Shown: positions 24,048-32,683 of the stretch, piece after piece
Position numbering within the stretch: position 1 is the first letter of the stretch
Layout: the number at the start of each line of letters is the position of its first letter
Source: a virus
Direction: 5' to 3' (one strand)
Virus record (IMG/VR): IMGVR_UViG_3300037485_000069
Coordinates: 1 to 44,943 of that record
Length of the DNA: 44,943 bases
Position numbers and translations under genes: made by a program
The notes under the pieces: generated by a model
Seen by the model: only the letters and a program-made list of their open reading frames with translations
What the model was told of the DNA's origin: nothing
Databases searched by the model: none

Positions 24048-27000
24048 TTCTGGCTCCTAAGCTCCGCAACTTGAGCTTCTAGTTCCTTGATCGCCTCAAT
24101 CAGAAGAGGCACCAACCGCTCGTAGCGCACAGTCAGATACTGCTCATCGATGGGCGCAGGAGCAACAACTTCCGGCATGACTGCTTGGACCGACTGCGCT
24201 GAAACGCCGACTTCGCGCTTGGCTTCATACCCCAGTGCCTGAGCCGTTTCGTTGGCTTCGTAATAGAAGCCGCTCAGAGACTTCACCTTGGCGAGTGCGC
24301 CGTCGATGTTATTGAAGCGGGTCTTCAGGCGGTCATCAGAAAAGTATGCGGTGATGTTTCCGGTGGCAGTAATAGTGGTAGCAGCGACTGTTCCACCAGA
24401 CAGGTTAGTAGCGGTGGTAGCCGTATTGGCGTTACCAGTGGTGCTCTGGTTAAGGGTTGGTACATCACCTGCAACAATGCTGCCCCAAGTGGGAGCCGCA
24501 GACACTGTGCCCGTGCCAGTCTGGACTAGGAAACGCTTACTAGCAACCGTATTACCCGCCAGACGAACATCGTTCGTTCCATCGTTATAGAGCGTGTCAC
24601 CCAGCGTTGTCAAAGGCGACAATGCATTGAACGCCGCAATCGCCGATGTCTGCCCCGTTCCGCCGCTAGCAACAGCCAGAGTGGTTGACAGACCCGCAGC
24701 GGTTCCCGAGGTATTTTGATTCAGGGTGGGGACATCTGCTGCAACAATGCCACGGAATGTAGGCGTACCCGCTGCGCCGTTGGGGGCTGCGAGGAATGTG
24801 TTTGCAGTCTGGGAGGCGAAGTTAGCCGGGACTACAGCCAGAGTTCCGCCAAGCGTCAAGTTGCCGGTGGTGGTAACGGTTCCAGAAAGCGTCAGCCCGC
24901 TGATCGTCCCGGTGCCCCCAACGCTGGTAACCGTGCCGGTGGTAGAGCTTGTGCCCGCACCAATCGCGCTTCTAAACGACGCAGCAGTCAACGCAGATAC
25001 AGTATTGTCCGCGTTGATCTGCGGGAAAGTAATTGCCGTTGGGTTTGCTAGCGTAAAGAAGTTTGCCCCTACGGTCGTAGCGCCAAGGCCCGATCTACCC
25101 CCTGCGGCAGTAGAAGCCCCAGTACCGCCGTTAGCAACCGCAACTATGCCGGTGACGTTAGCCGCAGTGCCGGTCGTGTTTTGGTTTAGGGTTGGGACAT
25201 CTGCCGCGACAAGCGACCGGAAAGTCGGTGTACCAGCCGCTCCGTTAGGGCCAGCAAAAACTGTATTCGCTAACTGCGACGTAAATGTTCCCGTAAGGGT
25301 TCCCGAAGTAGTCACCGGGGAACCTGAAATAGTAAACACCGATACTGGCAGCGCAAGACCCACCGAAGTCAAAGTGGATGAGCTAGTACCCGCCCCAATA
25401 GCAGTTCTAAACGTCGCTGCGTCAAGCGCCGATACAGTGTTGTCTGCGTTGATGCGGGGGAAGGTAATGGCCGATGGGTTGGTCAAGCCGAAGAAACTCG
25501 TTCCAACAGTCGTGGCACCAAGAGCAGTCAGCGCACCTCCTGCCGATGCAGCCCCAGTACCACCGCTAGTAATAGGCAGCGTCCCGCTAACGTGAGTGGT
25601 CAGGCCAATCTTGCCGTAGCTAGGCGCAACACCGACACCACCAGAGATAAGCGCATTGCCCGTGGCAACATCCGCCAGCTTAGAAACGGCAGTTGTGGTG
25701 GAGGCGTAGAGCAAATCACCAATAGCGTATGAGCTTTGCCCAGTACCGCCGTTGGTTGCCGCAAGGGTTCCAGCGAACGTAATGGTTCCGGAGCCAGTGA
25801 TAGGGCCGCCGCTGGTGGTAAGCCCGGTCGTGCCGCCAGAAACAGCAACAGAAGTGACCGTTCCCGATGTAGCAGTAGAGGCAATCGTGATGCCGCCCGC
25901 CGCAGGAGTAATAACAATGTTGGAGCCCGCCGTGAGGCTTGCAACCGTATAGCCTGTGCCGTTACCAATGAGCAACTGCCCGTTCGTAGGCGCAGTGGTA
26001 ACCCCAGTGCCACCGTTAGCAACCGCAAGCGTTCCAGCCAGCGTGATTGTGCCGCTAGCGGTGATCGGACCACCAGACGTAGTAATACCCGTGGTGCCAC
26101 CAGAAAGCGCTACGCTGGTCACAGTGCCCGAAGCGGAGCTAGTTCCTGCACCGATTGCAGTACGGAACGTCGCCGCGTCCAGAGCAGAAACCGTGTTATC
26201 AGCGTTAATGCGCGGGAACGTGATGGCGCTAGGGTTGGTGAGCGTGAAGAAGTTAGCGCCTACAGTTGTAGCGCCAATCCCCGTTCGGGCCGTTGCTGCA
26301 TCCGTCCCTCCTGTACCGCCGTTACCAAGAGCCAGAGTGCCTGAAACATGGGTGGTCAGACCAATCTTGCCCCAGCTAGGCGCGACACCAACGCCACCGG
26401 AGATTAGCGAGTTTCCAGTTGCAACATCAGCAAGCTTGGAGAGCGCAGTTGTCGTAGAAGCGTAGAGCAAATCTCCGACAGCGTAGCTCGACTGCCCAGT
26501 TCCACCGCTAGTAGCAACCAAGGTTGCGGAAAGACCCGCAGCCGTGCCCGTAGTGTTTTGGTTAAACGTAGGCCATGTAAACGTGCCGGTGCTGAAGTTG
26601 CCAGAAACCGGAGTACCCAGTGCGGGGGTGACAAGGGAAGCTGAAGTAATAGTCGGGGAGGTGCCGAACACCAATGCGCCAGACCCAGTTTCATCAGTAA
26701 CCGCCGCTGCCAAGTTAGCAGAGGACGGCGTACCCAGCCACGTAGCGATGCCTGTTCCGAACGAAGTAATGCCGGTGCCGCCGTTAGCAACAGGAAGCGT
26801 ACCGCTAACGTGAGTGGTTAGGCCGATCTTCCCCCAGCTAGGAACAACGCCGACGCCGCCAGAAATCAGCGAGTTGCCGGTAGCGACATCTGCCAACTTA
26901 GACAGAGCAGTGGTCGTGGAGGCGTAAAGAATGTCTCCGATTGCGTAACTGGACTGCCCGGTGCCGCCGCTGGTCGCAACCAAAGTAGCCGAAAGGCCCG

Positions 27001-27691
27001 CCGCAGTTCCGGTAGTATTCTGGTTAAACGTGGGCCACGTAAACGTACCCGTGCTAAAGTTGCCAGACGTAGGCGTGCCAAGCGCCGGGGTAACAAGCGA
27101 GGCCGAAGTGATGGTTGGCGAGGTGCCAAAAACCAGCGCACCAGAGCCTGTCTCGTCAGTGACCGCTGCGGCAAGGTTGGCAGACGAAGGCGTACCAAGC
27201 CAAGTTGCAACGCCGGTTCCTAGCGAAGCGATGCCAGTACCTCCCGAGGCCGGGAGCAAAGGAGTGGCTAACGTCACCGAACTAAAGTGGTTTGCCGCAT
27301 CCACAACGTCTGTGCCATTGCACATCAACAGCATGGTTTTTCCGTTGGGGATGGAGATGCCGGTCCCTGCAGAAGTCTTGAGCGTGATCGCAAACCCGCC
27401 AGTAGTGGAGTTCTTGATCACATACAGCTTGCTGGCCGTTGGGCAAATAACCAGTCGGGCTGCGCCCAACGTGCCCGTCATGTTCAACAGCATCCGACGA
27501 GCTTGGTCGGTCAGACCGTTTGCAACGGTCAAGGTGTAATCCGCATCCGTCATTGCAACGGAAACGTACCCAGCAATCGATGCGTCAATAAGGTCAGTAA
27601 CGCCAGAATTTACCAACGTACCCCAAGTGCCGGAGTTCTCGCCCGTAGCTGGGAGGGTAAGACGTAGACTGGAGGTATATGAGGAAGGCAT
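24044..27691 (-). CDS. Long tail fibre with S74 intramolecular chaperone (1215 aa)
   Basis: The N-terminus (SLRLTLPATGENSGTWGT) is typical of phage tail-fibre attachment regions. The shaft from about 150 to 1080 is built of Thr/Ser/Gly/Ala repeats, including a 154-residue tandem duplication and three copies of a TFRTAIGAG-type unit. The last 98 residues are a Peptidase_S74 domain: S1118-D-D-R-L-K1123, GYEAKREVGVSAQSV, PEVV, LTVRYERLVPLLIEAI and a final coiled coil. S74 domains guide trimer folding and then cut themselves off before the serine. The fibre would bind host surface glycans. Confidence 0.9.
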   Translation of the reverse strand: MPSSYTSSLRLTLPATGENSGTWGTLVNSGVTDLIDASIAGYVSVAMTDADYTLTVANGLTDQARRMLLNMTGTLGAARLVICPTASKLYVIKNSTTGGFAITLKTSAGTGISIPNGKTMLLMCNGTDVVDAANHFSSVTLATPLLPASGGTGIASLGTGVATWLGTPSSANLAAAVTDETGSGALVFGTSPTITSASLVTPALGTPTSGNFSTGTFTWPTFNQNTTGTAAGLSATLVATSGGTGQSSYAIGDILYASTTTALSKLADVATGNSLISGGVGVVPSWGKIGLTTHVSGTLPVANGGTGITSFGTGIATWLGTPSSANLAAAVTDETGSGALVFGTSPTITSASLVTPALGTPVSGNFSTGTFTWPTFNQNTTGTAAGLSATLVATSGGTGQSSYAVGDLLYASTTTALSKLADVATGNSLISGGVGVAPSWGKIGLTTHVSGTLALGNGGTGGTDAATARTGIGATTVGANFFTLTNPSAITFPRINADNTVSALDAATFRTAIGAGTSSASGTVTSVALSGGTTGITTSGGPITASGTITLAGTLAVANGGTGVTTAPTNGQLLIGNGTGYTVASLTAGSNIVITPAAGGITIASTATSGTVTSVAVSGGTTGLTTSGGPITGSGTITFAGTLAATNGGTGQSSYAIGDLLYASTTTAVSKLADVATGNALISGGVGVAPSYGKIGLTTHVSGTLPITSGGTGAASAGGALTALGATTVGTSFFGLTNPSAITFPRINADNTVSALDAATFRTAIGAGTSSSTLTSVGLALPVSVFTISGSPVTTSGTLTGTFTSQLANTVFAGPNGAAGTPTFRSLVAADVPTLNQNTTGTAANVTGIVAVANGGTGASTAAGGRSGLGATTVGANFFTLANPTAITFPQINADNTVSALTAASFRSAIGAGTSSTTGTVTSVGGTGTISGLTLSGTVTTTGNLTLGGTLAVVPANFASQTANTFLAAPNGAAGTPTFRGIVAADVPTLNQNTSGTAAGLSTTLAVASGGTGQTSAIAAFNALSPLTTLGDTLYNDGTNDVRLAGNTVASKRFLVQTGTGTVSAAPTWGSIVAGDVPTLNQSTTGNANTATTATNLSGGTVAATTITATGNITAYFSDDRLKTRFNNIDGALAKVKSLSGFYYEANETAQALGYEAKREVGVSAQSVQAVMPEVVAPAPIDEQYLTVRYERLVPLLIEAIKELEAQVAELRSQK
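24955..26275 (-). repeat. Three dispersed fibre-shaft repeats
   Basis: Three copies of a unit of about 46 residues (ATTVGANFF-L-NPSAITFP, then INADNTVSALDAATFRTAIG) occur near 26135-26275, 25390-25525 and 24955-25085. They are separated by other shaft segments. The protein copies are nearly identical while the DNA differs at many silent positions. Confidence 0.75.
26338..27261 (-). repeat. Tandem duplication in the tail-fibre shaft (2 x 462 bp)
   Basis: Two adjacent copies of 154 codons encode almost the same protein (ATWLGTPSSANLAAAVTDET, then GALVFGTSPTITSASLVTP in each). The period was measured from the matching sites at 26729 and 27191. The DNA differs at many third codon positions, for example GCA-ACT-TGG-CTT against GCT-ACG-TGG-CTG. 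A third partial copy of the second half (GQSSYAIGDLLYASTTTA) occurs near 25650-25740. Confidence 0.85.
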
Positions 27692-27701
27692 TTCTTGTTC
27701 C

Positions 27702-30338
27702 TTAAACGACTATCTCTTGCCAATCGGGTGTTTGTGATGTTCCCGTTGATCCCCAAGATGGGGTTTGTGCGCTTGTAACGGCGGCCCAACTGGACGATTG
27801 CGCGTTACTAATTGCACCCCAAGCAGCACTTTGTGCGTCTACAACACCTGCCCAATTGGGCGTCTGAGTATCAGGTATAAGCCCCCAGACATTTGCGTAT
27901 CCTACCAGCCCAAGCGCTTGAACGCCAGTGGGAATTATGGTAGCCCCACCCGTAACGGATACTGTTCCTACAAATCCCTGAGCCTGAACCCCAGTAACCG
28001 GGACAAGCTGCAGAAGCTCAATCGTGACGGAGCCAAGTTGACCTGTGCCTTGTACGCCAGAGGGGAATACATTTGCAGTGCCAGTAACGTCAACAGTACC
28101 GACTGACCCAGTACCAGTAACCCCCGTGACCGGGACAATGACTCCGAAGCCCTCGAAGATGGAAACATTACCAATCTGCCCTGTGCCGACAACGCCGGTA
28201 ACAGGCACGGAAAGCTGAAGATCAATGGTGACCGAGCCGACAGAGCCGGTAGCTTCGACGCCAGAAGCCTCGACAACAATCGATGCCCGCGCAACTGCAT
28301 TCCCGACTTGACCAACACCTTGAACGCCCGTAACCGGGACATCTAGCGTTAGCTGGACGCTAACATCCCCAACTTCACCCGTGGCCTGAACACCCGTAAC
28401 GGGCACATCAAGCTGCAAATCAACCGTAACGTCGCCTACCTGCCCTGTGCCTTGGACTCCAGTGACGGTAAAGGTATTGCTAGCCCCAACAATCGGCGCA
28501 TAGAAGACGTTTACATTGAAAGCGTAGAACTCGACGTACCCCGGAGTTACATAGCCCGGGTCAACGTAGTCTTCGCAGATAAGCTCATACGTTGCCGTTA
28601 CTGCGGGCGAGTAGAAACTGTTGGTGTTGGTGTAGAGCGCAGGCGCAAGGATGTATGCGTTGGTGACGGTCGGCGAGTAGAACTCGTTGGTATTGGTGTA
28701 AAGCTCAGGAGCAAGAACGTAGCTGGATGTAACCGTCTGCGTGTAGAACGCATTGGTGTTGGTATAGAGAACCGGAGAAATATTAGCCGCGCTGGTAATG
28801 GCTGCGACGTAGAAGGTATTGGTATTTGTATAGAGGGCGGGAGAAAGCGTGTTGCTCGCCGTAACCGTATGCGCGTAGAAATCGTTGGTATTTGTATATA
28901 GATCGGGATCGAGATTAACCGCCCCCGGCGTAACGGATTGGGTGTAAAAGGTGTTGCTATTAGTGTAAAGATCAGGCGCAATGACCACGCCGCCAACGGT
29001 AATCGTTGGTGAATAGAAGACGTTGGTGTTGGTATAAAGATCGGGAGCAACCGTGTTGCTTGCGGTAACCGTCTGCGCGTAGAAGGTGTTGCTATTTGTA
29101 TATAGATCGGGATTGAGATTTACTGCGCCAACAGTAATCGTCTGGGTATAGAAAGTGTTGGTATTGGTATAGAAGTCCGGGGCAATAAATACCGCGCCGG
29201 GAGCAACTGTCGGGGAATAAAAGACGTTGGTGTTGGTATACAGCGCCGGAGCAAGGAAATTGCTGGCGGAAACCGTCTGCGTATAAAAAGTGTTGGTATT
29301 TGTGTAAAGGGCTGGGCTAAGATTTACTGCACCGACAGTAATTGCCGGGGTATAGAAAGTGTTGGTATTGGTATAGAGATCAGGAAGTAGTACGACCCCA
29401 TTAGCTGTAACTGTCGGGGTATAAAAGACGTTGGTGTTGGTATAGAGGGCGGGGCTAAGAATGTACGCAGCCAGAGAAACTGTCGGGCTGTAGAACGTAT
29501 TGGCGTTGGTGTAAAGCGCCGGGGCCAGAACGTAGCTGCTGCTTACGGTCTGGGTATAGAAGGTATTACTGTTTGTGTAGAGAGCAGGCGTGAGGGTGTT
29601 GCTAGCAATTACTGCTTGCGTGTAGAAAGTGTTTGCGTTCGTGTACAACGCAGGCGCAAGGACGTAGCTGCTGCTTACAGTCTGCGTGTAGAACGCATTG
29701 GTGTTGGTGTAGAGCGCAGGCGTTAGCGTATAGCTTGACGTTACGGTCTGGGTGTAGAACGTCTGGGCGTTGGTGTAGAGAGCGGGTGAAAGTGTGGCGC
29801 TAGTACTAACTGCTTGCGTGTAGAAAGTGTTCGCGTTCGTGTACAGAGCGGGTGTCAGCGTGTAGATTGACGATACCGTCTGGGTGTAGAAGGTGTTGTT
29901 GTTTGTATAAAGCGCAGGCGTTAGGGAGTTACTGTATGTAACAGCCTGCGTGTAAAAGGTGTTTGCGTTCGTGTAGAGCGCAGGTGAAAGATTTTGCGCT
30001 GCCCCACCCTGCGTAATCGTGGGGGTGTAGAACGTCTGGGTGTTCGTGTACAGCGCAGGAGTAATCGTGTTACGGTAAGTAACAGCCTGCGTGTAGAACG
30101 TATTGGAGTTGGTGTAAAGCGCTGGAGTCAGCGCCCTGACAGACGTTACAGTCTGCGTGTAGAAGGTATTTGTATTTGTGTACAGCGCTGGAGTCAGCGT
30201 GTACGTCGCAGTTACCGTCTGCGTGTAGAACGTGTTTGTGTTTGTATAAAGCGCAGGAGAGAGGTTCTGCGCTCCACCGCCGCTGGCTACTTCAAACGCA
30301 TCGTTCTGGAATGCGTTTAGTTGGAATGCGGCGGCCAC
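27702..30338 (-). CDS. Three-tier repeat virion protein (878 aa)
   Basis: After a short head (AAAFQLNAFQNDAFE) the protein carries 25 units of about 22 residues with the core PALYTNTNTFYTQTVT (residues 27-586). Nine units of about 24 residues with the core VTGVQGTGQVGDVTV follow, then five units of 11 residues with the core AQTPSWG. The Tyr/Thr/Asn units look like beta-strand repeats of a fibre shaft or a surface coat. The gene lies between the methyltransferase and the long fibre gene. No catalytic domain is present. It may be a second fibre or a whisker; the exact role is unknown. Confidence 0.8.
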   Translation of the reverse strand: MAAAFQLNAFQNDAFEVASGGGAQNLSPALYTNTNTFYTQTVTATYTLTPALYTNTNTFYTQTVTSVRALTPALYTNSNTFYTQAVTYRNTITPALYTNTQTFYTPTITQGGAAQNLSPALYTNANTFYTQAVTYSNSLTPALYTNNNTFYTQTVSSIYTLTPALYTNANTFYTQAVSTSATLSPALYTNAQTFYTQTVTSSYTLTPALYTNTNAFYTQTVSSSYVLAPALYTNANTFYTQAVIASNTLTPALYTNSNTFYTQTVSSSYVLAPALYTNANTFYSPTVSLAAYILSPALYTNTNVFYTPTVTANGVVLLPDLYTNTNTFYTPAITVGAVNLSPALYTNTNTFYTQTVSASNFLAPALYTNTNVFYSPTVAPGAVFIAPDFYTNTNTFYTQTITVGAVNLNPDLYTNSNTFYAQTVTASNTVAPDLYTNTNVFYSPTITVGGVVIAPDLYTNSNTFYTQSVTPGAVNLDPDLYTNTNDFYAHTVTASNTLSPALYTNTNTFYVAAITSAANISPVLYTNTNAFYTQTVTSSYVLAPELYTNTNEFYSPTVTNAYILAPALYTNTNSFYSPAVTATYELICEDYVDPGYVTPGYVEFYAFNVNVFYAPIVGASNTFTVTGVQGTGQVGDVTVDLQLDVPVTGVQATGEVGDVSVQLTLDVPVTGVQGVGQVGNAVARASIVVEASGVEATGSVGSVTIDLQLSVPVTGVVGTGQIGNVSIFEGFGVIVPVTGVTGTGSVGTVDVTGTANVFPSGVQGTGQLGSVTIELLQLVPVTGVQAQGFVGTVSVTGGATIIPTGVQALGLVGYANVWGLIPDTQTPNWAGVVDAQSAAWGAISNAQSSSWAAVTSAQTPSWGSTGTSQTPDWQEIVV
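27705..27872 (-). repeat. Five-fold C-terminal coding repeat, 33 bp per unit
   Basis: The last residues of the 878-aa protein form five units of 11 residues with conserved Gln and Trp (TQTPNWAGVVD, AQSAAWGAISN, AQSSSWAAVTS, AQTPSWGSTGT, SQTPDWQEIVV). A Trp every 11 residues could stack in a regular array. Confidence 0.8.
27890..28470 (-). repeat. Nine-fold coding repeat, about 72 bp per unit
   Basis: Nine units with the core (V/P)(T/S)GVxxxGxVGxVxV follow the Tyr/Thr/Asn repeats in the same protein. The alternating Val/Gly pattern suggests short beta strands joined by tight turns. Edges are approximate. Confidence 0.8.
28581..30260 (-). repeat. 25-fold coding repeat, about 66 bp per unit
   Basis: Counting the YTN motif gives 25 units, mostly 22 residues long, with a degenerate 26th (FNVNVFYAP) after them. 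Within units, LYTN and FY are nearly invariant, the next two or three residues alternate between TQ, SP and TP, and the linker varies most. The repeats encode protein in one frame throughout. Confidence 0.9.
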
Positions 30339-30347
30339 AATTCTGCC

Positions 30348-30878
30348 CTATCGTTTGGTGAGCGTCACATGGAGGTCAGAGGCTACGTTGGTGTAATGCT
30401 TGAGCGCAAACGATTGTACTTCCTGAGCCCGCAGGCCCCACTCTTCACTCAGGGCAAATCCGTACCCAAAGTCAAAGTCGCACTTGATGTCGTACAGGCC
30501 ATGAGTCAGCTTGTTATCTTCGCGCCATTTCTTGTTGAAGTAAAGAAATGATTCCGCGTAGACCGGGGGCCAAGCATGGGTAAAGTCCTGTGCCGCCCGC
30601 ACCGATCCGCCAAACGGCACGACGATGGTCAGCTTTGATCCCTTCTTGAGAATCCTGTAAATCTCTTCCATGAACATCGGGCGCTGAAGCCCGGGGATAT
30701 GCTCAAAGAAATGATTGCAGACGATCTCATCCACGGAGTTGTCTTTCCAAGGCCAGTTCGGTTTCATAAGGTCAACAACCTTATCCACACTGGGGGTCTT
30801 GTACTTATCGACTCCGATAAATCCTTCTGTCCTGCGGTCGCCGCAGGCAAGGTCTAGCTTAATTGTCTTGGTTACCAT
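30348..30878 (-). CDS. Class I SAM-dependent methyltransferase (176 aa)
   Basis: Motif I is LDLACGDRRTEGFIGVD (residues 8-24). Motif II is around VDKVVDLMKPNWPW, and the NHFFEHIPGLQRPMFMEEIY segment (55-74) is typical of small Methyltransf_11-type enzymes, followed by ILKKGSKLTIVVP. The target is not visible. The gene overlaps the glycosyltransferase gene by 7 bases, so the two are coupled and probably modify the same product, such as a sugar on the virion or a cell-surface glycan. It has none of the DNA-methylase target motifs. Confidence 0.85.
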   Translation of the reverse strand: MVTKTIKLDLACGDRRTEGFIGVDKYKTPSVDKVVDLMKPNWPWKDNSVDEIVCNHFFEHIPGLQRPMFMEEIYRILKKGSKLTIVVPFGGSVRAAQDFTHAWPPVYAESFLYFNKKWREDNKLTHGLYDIKCDFDFGYGFALSEEWGLRAQEVQSFALKHYTNVASDLHVTLTKR

Positions 30879-31606
30879 ATGGTGTCGGGCTGTCCAAATC
30901 TGCCTTCGTAATCGTAATGGCCTACCTTCACGGAGCAGTCAATGGCGGCTTTGTGTCCGTGCTTGAAAGCATCGCCCCAGAAGTATAGGTCTTGAGTGGC
31001 AACCCCGCCTGAGTCGGCTTGGGTCTTGAACCACGGCTTACGCAGCTTCTTGTCCTTGAACATTTCAAGGCGGAACAGATTAAAGCCCATGCCCGTGCCG
31101 ACACACTCAACAAGCCCCCCATTGGGATCAGGCGGCAGAGGCTTAAAGTTCAGCGGTTCCTTGGGGTTGCCCCAAATCTGCGGTTGCCCGCCTTCGCCCT
31201 TTGTCCAGTAAAGCCCGCCGATACAGTCGTACTCAGGGTGCGCTTCAGCAGCTTGCAGGAGCCTAAGATGCCCGTCAGCAGGGGGTAGGTTGTCGTGCTC
31301 CATCGTCAAGATGTACTTGAACTTGGAGAGTTCTGGGTGCTCAAGAATCATCTCGATGCACCGGCTGTACGCTTCACCAACCTCTTGACCGAGAGCCCAA
31401 AGCACAACCCGCTTCTGGTTCGGCGGGCTGTACAGGTTCATGAAGCTAGCTGCCACTTTGGTTGGCAGCGTCCCCAGAGCGGGGATCACGATAATCGTCG
31501 AGAGGTCTTTGTATGCCGCCGTCTTTTCTAGGCGTTTAACGGCAAGGCCAAGGTTCTTGTTGTGATACCCGGCATCAAAAGTTGTGACGATTTGCGGCTC
31601 AATCAC
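30872..31606 (-). CDS. GT-A fold glycosyltransferase (244 aa)
   Basis: The protein has the pattern of a glycosyltransferase family 2-like enzyme: an N-terminal Rossmann-like half with STIIVIPALG, EAYSRCIEMILEH and KYILTMEHDNLPP, where E103-H-D105 could be the metal-binding ExD site. GTGMGFNLFR (170-179) and TQDLYFW with D206 follow, and VKVGHYD with H230 could complete metal binding. The donor and acceptor are unknown. It is embedded between virion genes and coupled to the methyltransferase. Confidence 0.8.
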   Translation of the reverse strand: MIEPQIVTTFDAGYHNKNLGLAVKRLEKTAAYKDLSTIIVIPALGTLPTKVAASFMNLYSPPNQKRVVLWALGQEVGEAYSRCIEMILEHPELSKFKYILTMEHDNLPPADGHLRLLQAAEAHPEYDCIGGLYWTKGEGGQPQIWGNPKEPLNFKPLPPDPNGGLVECVGTGMGFNLFRLEMFKDKKLRKPWFKTQADSGGVATQDLYFWGDAFKHGHKAAIDCSVKVGHYDYEGRFGQPDTIW

Positions 31607-31758
31607 GCGGGAACCTCAGACATATCGATGATGTAGCAAGTGGCGGGCATAGGCTCTCCCTGCTTAATGGCGTACACCAGCGTGCCGCCAGCAGAACCTA
31701 AGACGAGGTACGTCGCTCCGTAGAGGACAACCACTTGCCCAGTATCGCCGATTGCCAT
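31603..31758 (-). CDS. Small hypothetical protein (51 aa)
   Basis: The ATG at 31758 is two bases past the stop of the preceding gene; upstream in-frame starts would lie inside that gene and are rejected. The protein (MAIGDTGQVVVLYGATYLVL, ending IIDMSEVPA) is short and beta-rich and looks like one small sheet. The stop overlaps the start of the glycosyltransferase by 4 bases. Similar short proteins occur beside tail genes in aquatic phages, with no known function. Confidence 0.6.
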   Translation of the reverse strand: MAIGDTGQVVVLYGATYLVLGSAGGTLVYAIKQGEPMPATCYIIDMSEVPA

Positions 31759-31759
31759 G

Positions 31760-32680
31760 TTATGCGTCCAGTTGGATGTACATACGGATGTTGCTTTGGA
31801 TTCTTCGCTGGTCCACTCCAATCGTTGTCGGCCAGCTACTCTGCGTTGCTGAATACACAAACCCGTTGAAGTTGGGAATGATTGAGCTATTGCTGACCGT
31901 ATTGCCGTTAGGAGCCAGTCGGCCAAATGAGCCGTTGGTCATGTTGTTCAGCACCACATGAGAAATACGTAATGCGCCCGTGTTGCCAATAGAGGCCGTG
32001 CTTTGGGCCAAAGCAAAGTAATATTCTTTACCTTCTGGGAGCAATGTTTCCATTGGGAAAGCCATGATCCGCTGACCAGTCCATGCGGAAGTGCTGCCCG
32101 TACCCGCGCTGGAATACGTGGTGCTGTTCGTGCCTTGGCTGAGTGTGTACCCGCCAGACAAGTTAGATGAATACGAAGCACGGATTGCCATGCTAGATGT
32201 TGCCATCTGAAGCAACTGACTGGTGCTGGCCCCGGTTCCTAGGGAGTACAGACCGTAGCTCATCGTTATCGCAACGGAATGGCTGATGTTGCTTGTGACA
32301 TTGCTCAACGACAGCAGCATATTTACGGCGGTCATCGATACGTTGTTCTGCGGCTTGATAGGCACGAAGTACAACGAGTTCTGGCCCAGCGATGAGTTGG
32401 CCGTACCGACAAGAGGGGTCGGCTCCATGAAGTTCAGAGTTACACCACCGCCAGCGGCAGGTCCGACAATAAACAATTTACTTGCTGCGGTGTCTGCACT
32501 CAACGTAATGTTGTTGCCACCAGCCAAAATAACATCAGACCCGACAATTTGTGAACTGCCTAGCGTATTGCCAGACAGGTTGTACATCATGTTGTGTGCG
32601 CTGTTCCAATTGCTGGGGCGAACCAACGATGTAGCGGTCCCATCTGCTACTGTCTGCGTATAAAAGTGCTGGATAGGCAT
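31760..32680 (-). CDS. Tail or fibre-associated virion protein (306 aa)
   Basis: The start MPIQHFYTQTVADGTATSLV followed by RPSNWNSAHN is a phage tail-associated N-terminus I have met in several tailed phages. The remainder is beta-rich with many Ser/Thr/Asn (GGNNITLSADTAASKLFIVG, SYSSNLSGGYTLSQGTNST) and ends in a charged strand (RRIQSNIRMYIQLDA). It is likely a short fibre or spike. The N-terminal FYTQTV also occurs in the repeats of the 878-aa protein. Confidence 0.7.
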   Translation of the reverse strand: MPIQHFYTQTVADGTATSLVRPSNWNSAHNMMYNLSGNTLGSSQIVGSDVILAGGNNITLSADTAASKLFIVGPAAGGGVTLNFMEPTPLVGTANSSLGQNSLYFVPIKPQNNVSMTAVNMLLSLSNVTSNISHSVAITMSYGLYSLGTGASTSQLLQMATSSMAIRASYSSNLSGGYTLSQGTNSTTYSSAGTGSTSAWTGQRIMAFPMETLLPEGKEYYFALAQSTASIGNTGALRISHVVLNNMTNGSFGRLAPNGNTVSNSSIIPNFNGFVYSATQSSWPTTIGVDQRRIQSNIRMYIQLDA

Positions 32681-32683
32681 GGC

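Noticed and set aside
24726-25595. Plus-strand reading frame of 289 codons in the fibre gene
   Set aside because: Antisense shadow of the Thr/Ala/Gly repeats, giving a Pro/Val/Ala-rich product without start signals.
28581-30260. CRISPR-like array of regularly spaced repeats
   Set aside because: The roughly 66-bp periodicity is coding, in one open frame, with repeats diverging at silent positions and no unique spacers.
24044-30338. Diversity-generating retroelement acting on the fibre or repeat proteins
   Set aside because: No reverse transcriptase or template-like adenine-mutated repeat is present in the window.
31603-31926. Longer reading (107 residues) of the small protein before the glycosyltransferase
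   Set aside because: The extra 56 residues overlap the preceding fibre-like gene and have a shadow-frame composition.
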